Positions 1 through 4,939 of a DNA stretch of 17,513 nt are shown here, one piece after another. The position numbers were made by a program, and so were the translations under genes. The DNA is taken from contig JACCTM010000165.1 of NCBI GenBank assembly GCA_013812385.1, positions 1-17,513 of the forward strand, in the 5' to 3' direction. How positions within the stretch are numbered: the stretch's first letter is position 1; each line of letters opens with the position of its first letter. The DNA is from Geodermatophilaceae bacterium (GTDB lineage Bacteria; Actinomycetota; Actinomycetes; Mycobacteriales; Geodermatophilaceae). Below the pieces are notes generated by a model. That model saw nothing but the letters and a program-made list of their open reading frames with translations, was not told the origin of the DNA and did no database searches.

Positions 1-451
1 CCGCGAGGAGCACACCGCCCGGGCGAAGGACTCGGAACGCTTCGCCGAGTGCCGCCGCCCGGTCGGCGGCGTCGACGAGGTGGTAGAGCGGGCCCAGCAG
101 CAGGACCGCGTCCACGCTCGCGTCGGCAGCGCTCAGCTGGCGAGCCTCCCCTAGCCGTACGGAGGTCAGCGGCGTGTCCGGCTGCTCGGCCGACCGGCGA
201 GCAGCCTCCTCGACATGGGCTGCCCACGGGTCGACGAGATGCACGTCGTATCCCTGCCGGGCCAGCGGAAGGGCGTATGCCCCGGCTGCGCCACCTACGT
301 CCAAGACGACAGCCGGTGCCTCAGGGAGGTACCTGGCCAGCAGGATGCGAGTACGGAGCGCTTCCAGGGTGGGGATGTCGCCGCCGAGGCGATCGGGCTC
401 CTCGCCTCGGGCGTAGTGCGCGGCGATCGACGGATGCAGCGGCTCGGTCAT
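1..451 (-). CDS. Class I SAM-dependent methyltransferase, 3' end cut by window edge
   Basis: The first 150 residues are readable from an ATG at 451; the gene runs off the left edge. The glycine-rich SAM-binding loop after strand 1 is visible as VVLDVGGAAGAYALPLA (about residues 48-64), followed by the acidic end of strand 2 (VHLVDPW, about 70-76). A motif IV-like stretch (DAVLLLGPLYHL, about 114-125) and a post-motif helix ending FRVLRPGGVLLA (about 139-150) follow. This order is that of small-molecule class I methyltransferases (Methyltransf_11/25 type). The substrate cannot be told. The start is supported by a TAGCGT -10 hexamer only 6 bases upstream, so the message is probably leaderless. 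It is divergent from the GroES-like gene, with 116 bases between them. Confidence 0.85.
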   Translation of the reverse strand, partial: MTEPLHPSIAAHYARGEEPDRLGGDIPTLEALRTRILLARYLPEAPAVVLDVGGAAGAYALPLARQGYDVHLVDPWAAHVEEAARRSAEQPDTPLTSVRLGEARQLSAADASVDAVLLLGPLYHLVDAADRAAALGEAFRVLRPGGVLLA

Positions 452-457
452 ACCGCC

Positions 458-463
458 ACGCTA
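458..463 (-). promoter_or_regulatory. -10 hexamer of methyltransferase gene (leaderless)
   Basis: TAGCGT on the minus strand ends 6 bases before the ATG at 451. No convincing -35 is seen. The same hexamer serves the divergent GroES-like gene. Confidence 0.5.
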
Positions 464-469
464 AGGAGT

Positions 470-522
470 GGGGCAATCGCCTTACCCCGCGCGTGCGGGG
501 CAGCTTCGGTGGGGCGATCGCC
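470..522. repeat. Direct repeat pair flanking a GC hairpin, possible operator
   Basis: GGGGCAATCGCC (470-481) and GGGGCGATCGCC (511-522) agree at 11 of 12 bases with a 41-base period. Between them lies a perfect hairpin, CCCCGC-GCGT-GCGGGG (485-500). All of it lies in the divergent methyltransferase/GroES promoter region. It does not match the CIRCE or HAIR heat-shock operators. Confidence 0.35.
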
Positions 523-553
523 GGGGCAGGAGGGATGGGACGGCAGCGACGGG

Positions 554-559
554 TAGCGT
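554..559 (+). promoter_or_regulatory. -10 hexamer of GroES-like gene (leaderless)
   Basis: TAGCGT ends 8 bases before the GTG at 568. This spacing puts the transcription start at or next to the start codon and is the main reason for choosing that start. Confidence 0.5.
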
Positions 560-567
560 CGAAGCTC

Positions 568-945
568 GTGATCGACGACGTTTCCCCGGACGATGCTGGA
601 CGGCGGCGGGGTTTAGGCGGAACCGACGAGCGCGGCAAGCTGCCGATCAAGATGCTGCACGACCGGCTGTTGGTCAGCCTGTCCAAGGAGGCAGGCGAAC
701 GGCGCTCCAGCGGGGGCATCGTGATTCCGGCAACCGCTGAAGTGGCCAAGCGCCTGATCTGGGGCGAGGTGCTCGGAGTGGGCAATCACGTTCGCCAGAT
801 CAAGCCCGGCGATCAGGTGCTGTTCTCTCCGGACGACCAGCACGAGGTCGAGGTTCGCGGCGAGTCGCTGATCATCCTGCGCGAACGCGACGCCCATGCC
901 ATCGCCGCCGAAGGCATCGAAGAATCAACCGGCCTCTACCTCTGA
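568..945 (+). CDS. GroES-family (cpn10) co-chaperonin, actinobacterial variant
   Basis: A 125-residue cpn10 protein. The core begins KLPIKMLHDRLLV (about residues 24-36), the first barrel strand. The mobile loop follows and ends in GGIVIPATA (49-57); its IVI tripeptide sits where GroES has IVL for docking on GroEL. GDQVLFSPDD (81-90), the HEVEVRGESLIILRERD strand pair and the terminal TGLYL are typical of an actinobacterial GroES-like family that occurs without an adjacent groEL. No groEL lies in the window. The reading frame is open much further upstream, but that part is arginine/proline noise over the opposite-strand methyltransferase. GTG 568 is preferred because of the TAGCGT hexamer upstream; ATG 535 and ATG 652 are the alternatives. 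The N-terminal ~22 residues are Asp/Arg/Gly-rich and unlike canonical GroES. Confidence 0.85.
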   Translation: MIDDVSPDDAGRRRGLGGTDERGKLPIKMLHDRLLVSLSKEAGERRSSGGIVIPATAEVAKRLIWGEVLGVGNHVRQIKPGDQVLFSPDDQHEVEVRGESLIILRERDAHAIAAEGIEESTGLYL

Positions 946-1136
946 GGCCAGCACTGTTGATCATCGGAACTGAGCCGGGTTGCGGGCCGGCCTCGTCGAT
1001 AAACTGACTAGAATCACGTTTGTCTCACCTGACGCGCGGACATCTGCGGGCCTAGCGAGACGAACGAGCGCCGAGTGGTCGCAGGGGACGCATAACGTCC
1101 GAAACTTGGCGCAGCGGCTTCCCGACCCTGAGGCGG
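946..1136. other. Convergent intergenic region with one small hairpin
   Basis: This 191-base gap lies between the 3' ends of the GroES-like gene and pheA. I see a perfect short hairpin, GGACG-CATAA-CGTCC (1086-1100), and an isolated GGCCGGCC palindrome, but no T-tract, tRNA or conserved small ORF. It may hold the terminators of both genes, but the signal is weak. Confidence 0.35.
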
Positions 1137-2084
1137 TCAGAGGCGGCCTTCGCGGAGCCGGATCATCCAGGCGGCAGCATCGGAGAAAGACGCATCGGAA
1201 GCTTTGTCGGGCACGGACTTCGGGGTACGGCCGTCCGCGCGCGGGTATGAGCCGAGGAACCGCAGATCTGCACATAACCGTCGCAGCGCCGTCAGGGCCT
1301 CGCCCACCCGCTCGTCAGCCAGGTGTCCCTCGCAGTCGAGGGAGAAGAAGTAGACACCGAGCCGCTCCTTGGTCGGCCGAGACTCGATGCGGGTCAAGCT
1401 GATTCCGCGGATGGCGAACTCGGTCAACACCTCGAGCAACGCACCGGTGTGGTCGTCGTCGATGAATGCGGCCAGGGACGTCTTGTCGTGACCGGTACGC
1501 GGTGGCGGCGGCGCGGGCTGGGACACCAGGACGAACCGGGTCACCGCGCCGTGATGGTCGGCAACGTCATCTCGTACGACGGTGAGTCGATACCGCGCCG
1601 CGGCGATCGGCGAGGCGACCGCGGCGTCGTACCGACCCTTGGCCACTCCTTCGGCGGCGGCGGCCGTCGATGCCGTGGCGATCACCTCGACGCCGGGCAG
1701 TATCGAGGCCAGTTGCTGCCGGACCTGGGCATAGGCGTGCGGGTGAGTTGCGAAGGTGCGTACGTCCTCGACAGCGGTCCCGGCACGTACCAATAGCGGG
1801 AGGGTCACCGGTAGGAAGATCTCCCGGACGATGACCAGTGGCTCACCGGTGGCAAGTTCGTCGAGCGTCGCAGCGACCGATCCCTCGACTGAGTTCTCCA
1901 GCGGCACCAGGCCAGCATCGGCTTCACCCCGGCGTACGGCGTCGAGTACGTCGCTGACGCACGGAAGTGCCTGACCCGCATCTTCGCTCGCACCGGAGAA
2001 CGCCGGAAGGCTGCGCAGCGCCGCTTCGGCGAAGGTCCCCTCCGGCCCCAGAAAGGCGAAGCGCGTCGGCGGGACCCCAGGCAT
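1137..2084 (-). CDS. pheA: Prephenate dehydratase
   Basis: Converts prephenate to phenylpyruvate in phenylalanine synthesis (cytosolic). The 315-residue monofunctional protein has the expected order. FLGPEGTFAEAAL opens the PDT domain (GPEGTF at 13-18), followed by PLENSVEGSV (61-70), a THPHA motif (113-117) and the catalytic TRF triad (182-184). A C-terminal ACT domain carries the phenylalanine-binding ESRPTK motif (234-239), so feedback inhibition by Phe is expected. There is no chorismate mutase domain, as usual in actinobacteria (about 320 residues in mycobacteria). The open frame extends 28 codons further upstream, but ATG 2084 fits homologous N-termini and has TAGGCT 7 bases upstream, suggesting a leaderless mRNA. 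The last ~30 residues after the ACT domain are a variable tail. It is divergent from larC. Confidence 0.95.
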   Translation of the reverse strand: MPGVPPTRFAFLGPEGTFAEAALRSLPAFSGASEDAGQALPCVSDVLDAVRRGEADAGLVPLENSVEGSVAATLDELATGEPLVIVREIFLPVTLPLLVRAGTAVEDVRTFATHPHAYAQVRQQLASILPGVEVIATASTAAAAEGVAKGRYDAAVASPIAAARYRLTVVRDDVADHHGAVTRFVLVSQPAPPPPRTGHDKTSLAAFIDDDHTGALLEVLTEFAIRGISLTRIESRPTKERLGVYFFSLDCEGHLADERVGEALTALRRLCADLRFLGSYPRADGRTPKSVPDKASDASFSDAAAWMIRLREGRL

Positions 2085-2091
2085 GGCCGCG

Positions 2092-2097
2092 AGCCTA
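2092..2097 (-). promoter_or_regulatory. -10 hexamer of pheA (leaderless)
   Basis: TAGGCT on the minus strand ends 7 bases before the ATG at 2084. No good -35 hexamer lies 16-18 bases further upstream. Confidence 0.5.
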
Positions 2098-2185
2098 ATC
2101 CGGCGGTGTCGCCGCCCGGATGAGGGGAAGATTTCGACGCGCGAGCCTGCGAGCGCTCGGATTCTCATCGGGACCGCGGCGCCGT

Positions 2186-2239
2186 ACGCAACGAACCCGC
2201 AGCCCTGGGTACGGATGTTGCGTCAGCTACGTACCAGGG
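2186..2239. promoter_or_regulatory. Two interleaved inverted repeats upstream of larC
   Basis: ACGCAAC (2186-2192) pairs with GTTGCGT (2217-2223). CCCTGGGTAC (2203-2212) pairs with GTACCAGGG (2231-2239), with one extra G in the left arm. The two pairings interleave, so they could not form together as RNA hairpins. They lie 21-74 bases before the larC -10, where an upstream operator would sit. Confidence 0.35.
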
Positions 2240-2259
2240 TGCCCCTGAGTCGGTTCATA

Positions 2260-2265
2260 GATACT
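2260..2265 (+). promoter_or_regulatory. -10 hexamer of larC (leaderless)
   Basis: GATACT ends 7 bases before the GTG start at 2273. It misses the first T of TANNNT but matches the ATACT core. There is no Shine-Dalgarno sequence in this interval. Confidence 0.4.
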
Positions 2266-2272
2266 CGCTCAC

Positions 2273-3478
2273 GTGATCGGCTGGCTGGACCTCACCGCAG
2301 GTGCCAGTGGCGACATGTTGCTCGGAGCGCTGGTCGATGCCGGGGCAGCGGTGTCGGTGATGCAGGAGGCCGTGGACGCCATCGGCGTGGAGCCGGTCCA
2401 CCTCAGCGTGTCCACGACCACTCGGCAGGGGCTGGCCGCAACCAAGGTTGACGTGAAGGCTCCGCGCTCCACGGTCACCCGTACCTGGGCCAACATCCGC
2501 TCACAGTTGGAGTCCGCGCCCCTGGCCGAGGCGATCCGACGAAGCGCCCTGGACGCGTTCTCCCGGCTGGCCAGGGCCGAGGCCGACGTCCACCGGACCA
2601 CGCCGGAGCAGGTGCATTTCCACGAGGTGGGCGGCCTTGATGCGATCGCCGACGTCGTCGGCGTGTGTGCCGGACTGCACTCACTGGGGCTGACCGAGCT
2701 CTCCGCCGGACCAGTGTCATTGGGCAGCGGGATGAGTCGCGGCGAGCATGGCTTCATCCCGATCCCGGGACCAGCTGTGCTGCAAATGCTTTCGGATGTG
2801 TCTGCTCCGGTTTGGTCCGGGCCGGCGCCGTATGAGATGTGCACGCCGACCGGCGCCGCGCTCCTGGCCACCGCCGTGACCCGGTGGCAGGAGATGCCGC
2901 AGATGCGGGTACGTGCGGTCGGGCACGGAGCCGGCGCCCGCGACGTGGATGAGGTGGCCAACATCGTCCGGCTCATCCTGGGTGAGCCCGTGGGACAACC
3001 GGATTCGGGTACGGCAGTTCTGCTGGAGTCCAATGTGGACGACATGGACGCGCGGCTGTGGCCAGACGTCTTGGCCGCACTGCTCACCGTTGGCGCCTCG
3101 GACGCCTGGCTGACCCCGATCCTGATGAAGAAAGGCCGCCCGGCCTACACACTGCACGCGCTGTGCACGCCCACCGCAGAGGCCGCGGTGCGCAAGCAGA
3201 TCTTTGCGCGCACCTCGACCATCGGTCTGCGCCGCATCCCGGTCGGAAAGTACGCCCTCGACCGCGAGCAGGCCAGCGTTCGCGTGCAAGGCGAGCAGAT
3301 AGGCGTGAAGCTCGCGCGTGACGAAGGTCGGGTGGTCAATGTCAGCGTCGAGTTCGAGGACGTCGCGGGCGCCGCTCAACGGCTCGACCTGCCGGTCAAG
3401 GAGGTGCTGCGAGCTGCCACTGCGCAGGCCCACCGGCTCTTCGCTCTCGGCAGCGACGATCCTTCGCCGCCCCGATGA
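2273..3478 (+). CDS. larC: LarC: nickel-pincer cofactor biosynthesis nickel insertase
   Basis: LarC is the CTP-dependent cyclometallase that inserts nickel into pyridinium-3,5-bisthiocarboxylic acid mononucleotide, giving the cofactor of lactate racemase and related LarA enzymes. Hallmarks of this 401-residue protein: DLTAGASGDMLLGALVDAG near the start (GASGDM 10-15), HFHEVGGLDAIADVVG (115-130), HGFIPIPGPA (159-168), CTPTGAALL (190-198), LESNVDDMDA (251-260) and ILMKKGRP (283-290). The C-terminal half after about residue 245 is the CTP-binding LarC2 part. In Lactobacillus plantarum larC1 and larC2 are joined by ribosomal frameshifting; here one uninterrupted frame encodes both. The start is GTG, with a -10-like GATACT 7 bases upstream and no Shine-Dalgarno. 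The stop overlaps the next gene (ATGA). larB, larE and larA are not in the window. Confidence 0.93.
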   Translation: MIGWLDLTAGASGDMLLGALVDAGAAVSVMQEAVDAIGVEPVHLSVSTTTRQGLAATKVDVKAPRSTVTRTWANIRSQLESAPLAEAIRRSALDAFSRLARAEADVHRTTPEQVHFHEVGGLDAIADVVGVCAGLHSLGLTELSAGPVSLGSGMSRGEHGFIPIPGPAVLQMLSDVSAPVWSGPAPYEMCTPTGAALLATAVTRWQEMPQMRVRAVGHGAGARDVDEVANIVRLILGEPVGQPDSGTAVLLESNVDDMDARLWPDVLAALLTVGASDAWLTPILMKKGRPAYTLHALCTPTAEAAVRKQIFARTSTIGLRRIPVGKYALDREQASVRVQGEQIGVKLARDEGRVVNVSVEFEDVAGAAQRLDLPVKEVLRAATAQAHRLFALGSDDPSPPR

Positions 3479-4104
3479 TCTTCTCGGTCGTGTTCACGGC
3501 CTTTGTGCTCGTCGCGCCGGTCGAACTGCCTGACAAGACCATGTTCGCGACATTGATGCTGGCCAGTCGGTTCAGGCCGCTGCCGGTCCTGACCGGTGTC
3601 GGCGCGGCCTTCGCCCTGCAGACCGCGATCGCGGTGGCCGCCGGTTCGCTGCTCTCCCTCCTGCCGAGGGAGTGGGTTGCGCTCGGGGTCGCCGTGCTGT
3701 TCGCCGTCGGCGCCGTTGTGTTGTGGCGCTCGGCCGGCGAAGCCGTTGCGACCGGCGTGGCCGGCGAGGCCGGCGTGGCCGGCGAGGGCGCGAAGCAGAC
3801 CCAGGACAAGGACTGGGCGGCCTGGCGAATCGCCTTGGCTTCGTTCGGGATCACCTTCCTGGCCGAGTGGGGCGACCTGTCCCAGCTGGCCACGGCTGGG
3901 TTGGCTGCCCGCTATGACGCCCCGTTGTCAGTGTTCGTCGGTGCCTTCGCCGCGCTGCTGCTGATCGCTTCGCTCGCCGTCTTCGTGGGCTCGAAGCTCG
4001 TGACGCGGCTGCCGCTGCGGCTGGTCCGCCGTACGGCAGCGGTCCTGTTCGCCGCGTTCGCCGTGCTCGCGACGTACGAGGCCGTCACCGCCTTCACGTC
4101 CTAG
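3475..4104 (+). CDS. TMEM165/GDT1-family (UPF0016) divalent cation transporter
   Basis: A 209-residue membrane protein with two hydrophobic halves of about three helices each. Each half opens with the family signature: VELPDKTMFAT (E17, D20) and LAEWGDLSQLATA (E131, D134). In characterised relatives these two E-x-G-D motifs form the path for Mn2+ or Ca2+ in exchange for protons. Here the first motif has Pro where Gly is usual. A charged, Gly/Ala/Glu-rich cytoplasmic linker (about 88-113) joins the halves and contains a perfect 18-base tandem repeat. The ATG overlaps the larC stop by 4 bases, so translation is coupled and the two proteins are probably made together. A link to metal supply or protection during LarC chemistry is inference. 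Confidence 0.85.
   Translation: MIFSVVFTAFVLVAPVELPDKTMFATLMLASRFRPLPVLTGVGAAFALQTAIAVAAGSLLSLLPREWVALGVAVLFAVGAVVLWRSAGEAVATGVAGEAGVAGEGAKQTQDKDWAAWRIALASFGITFLAEWGDLSQLATAGLAARYDAPLSVFVGAFAALLLIASLAVFVGSKLVTRLPLRLVRRTAAVLFAAFAVLATYEAVTAFTS
3752..3787 (+). repeat. Two perfect 18-bp tandem copies inside the transporter gene
   Basis: The unit CCGGCGTGGCCGGCGAGG occurs at 3752-3769 and again at 3770-3787. It keeps the frame and encodes repeated Gly-Val-Ala-Gly-Glu-Ala-like residues in the linker between the two transporter halves. Confidence 0.8.
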
Positions 4105-4175
4105 CCACCGGGCGACGCTAGGCATCGGGCACCCTGCCCTGGTCCTCGACCGGGGAATGGGCGGTAGCGGGCACC

Positions 4176-4203
4176 TTGCCGTCGCGGACGGCTGGCCTAG
4201 GGT
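4176..4203 (+). promoter_or_regulatory. iclR promoter (leaderless)
   Basis: TTGCCG (4176-4181), a 16-base spacer and TAGGGT (4198-4203) form the best housekeeping-type promoter in the window. Only 7 bases separate the -10 from the GTG at 4211, so transcription should start at the start codon. Confidence 0.6.
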
Positions 4204-4210
4204 CGCCTGC

Positions 4211-4846
4211 GTGGCGGCCGAAACCTCCCAGTCCCTGGAGCGGGGCCTGCGCCTGCTCCGGCTCCTGGCCGACGCCTCTTCGCCGATGACCGTCACCGCG
4301 CTGGCCGATGCGTTGCAGACCCATCGCCCAGTCGTCTATCGGTTGATCACCGCACTGGCCCGGCAGGGCATGGTTCACCGCGACGCCGACGGCCGCTGGC
4401 GCCTGGGGCTCGGTGTGTTGCACCTCGCCCAGCGCATCCACCCGCTGCTGCGCGAGGCCGCCGCCGGGCCGCTGCGCCGACTGGCCGAGGACGTGGGCGC
4501 GACAGCGCACCTCACGATCACCGATGGCGGGGAAGCGTTGGCTGTCGCCGTGATCGAACCGTCCTGGACCGACTACCACGTCGCGTACCGGGTCGGCTCC
4601 CGGCACCCGCTCGACCGAGGAGCCGCCGGCCTCGCGATCCTTGCCATCGACTCCCCCGCCGAGCCTGGATATATCGCCACCAGCGGCGAGTTGCAGCCTG
4701 GGGCGCACGGGATCGCGGCGCCGGTCATCGGCGTCAGCGACCTGCGAGCCAGCGTCGGCGTGATCACCCTCGGGGAGTTGGCCGCCGATGAGGTCGGGGA
4801 GCGAGTCGTACGGGCTGCCGACGAGATCCGCGCCGCCCTGTCCTGA
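4211..4846 (+). CDS. IclR-family transcriptional regulator, compact
   Basis: A 211-residue regulator. The N-terminal winged helix-turn-helix covers about residues 8-70 (SLERGLRLLRLL, then MTVTALADALQTHRPVVYRLITALARQG, then a wing ending RLGLGVLHLA). The IclR effector domain follows (LRRLAEDVGATAHLTITDGGEALAVAV, then YRVGSRHPLDRGAAGLAIL). Usual IclR proteins have about 250 residues; here the linker between the Gly/Ala-rich ligand loop and the final strands (GIAAPVIG) is about 30-40 residues shorter. An upstream ATG at 4157 is open in frame, but GTG 4211 is preferred because of the promoter 7 bases before it. It lies beside the homogentisate genes and converges on fumarylacetoacetase, so it probably controls that pathway. 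Whether it activates or represses cannot be told. Confidence 0.88.
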   Translation: MAAETSQSLERGLRLLRLLADASSPMTVTALADALQTHRPVVYRLITALARQGMVHRDADGRWRLGLGVLHLAQRIHPLLREAAAGPLRRLAEDVGATAHLTITDGGEALAVAVIEPSWTDYHVAYRVGSRHPLDRGAAGLAILAIDSPAEPGYIATSGELQPGAHGIAAPVIGVSDLRASVGVITLGELAADEVGERVVRAADEIRAALS

Positions 4847-4939
4847 CCTGGGTCCCTGGCCGGTTCGCTACACAACCGGCACATGGGCGCTCAAAGTCGC
4901 TCCGTAGCCCCGCCGGGGACACCGTTTGTGCGGTGTTGC
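4847..4939. terminator. Convergent terminator region between iclR and fah
   Basis: Two hairpins fill this 93-base gap: GCCGGTT-N8-AACCGGC (4859-4880) and ACACCG-TTTGTG-CGGTGT (4919-4936). The second ends 4 bases from the fumarylacetoacetase stop and could act in both directions. There is no T-tract, as is common in actinobacteria. The first hairpin is also copy A of the repeat described at 6200-6262. Confidence 0.45.
4859..4896 (+). repeat. Palindromic repeat, copy A (downstream of fah)
   Basis: The palindrome GCCGGTT-CGCTACAC-AACCGGC (4859-4880) is followed after 8 bases by GCTCAAAG (4889-4896). It matches copy B (minus strand, 6262 down to 6241) at 20 of 22 bases, including 6 of 8 in the asymmetric loop. 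It points towards the fumarylacetoacetase gene. Confidence 0.6.

Noticed and set aside
461..500. CIRCE-like operator near the GroES-like gene
   Set aside because: The sequence does not fit TTAGCACTC-N9-GAGTGCTAA in either arm beyond a few bases.
528..537. AGGAGGG-ATG at 528-537 as the ribosome site and start of the GroES-like gene
   Set aside because: The purine run directly abuts the ATG with at most one base of spacing, and the extra residues have no homology; GTG 568 with TAGCGT upstream is a better fit, though not proven.
49..567. Long open frame continuing upstream of the GroES-like core
   Set aside because: This part is Arg/Pro/Gly-rich, overlaps the opposite-strand methyltransferase and has no GroES homology; it is a high-GC frame shadow.
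946..1136. Possible tRNA or small RNA in the convergent gap
   Set aside because: No cloverleaf, T-loop or conserved stem is visible; only a 5-bp hairpin is present.
2273..3478. Programmed frameshift in larC as known from L. plantarum
   Set aside because: The frame is continuous from GTG 2273 to TGA 3478 and contains both LarC1 and LarC2 parts.
3641..3650. CCGGTTCGCT, identical to the first ten bases of the fah-flanking palindrome (from its second base)
   Set aside because: It lies within coding sequence of the transporter, lacks the second arm and GCTCAAAG, and is plausibly a chance match.
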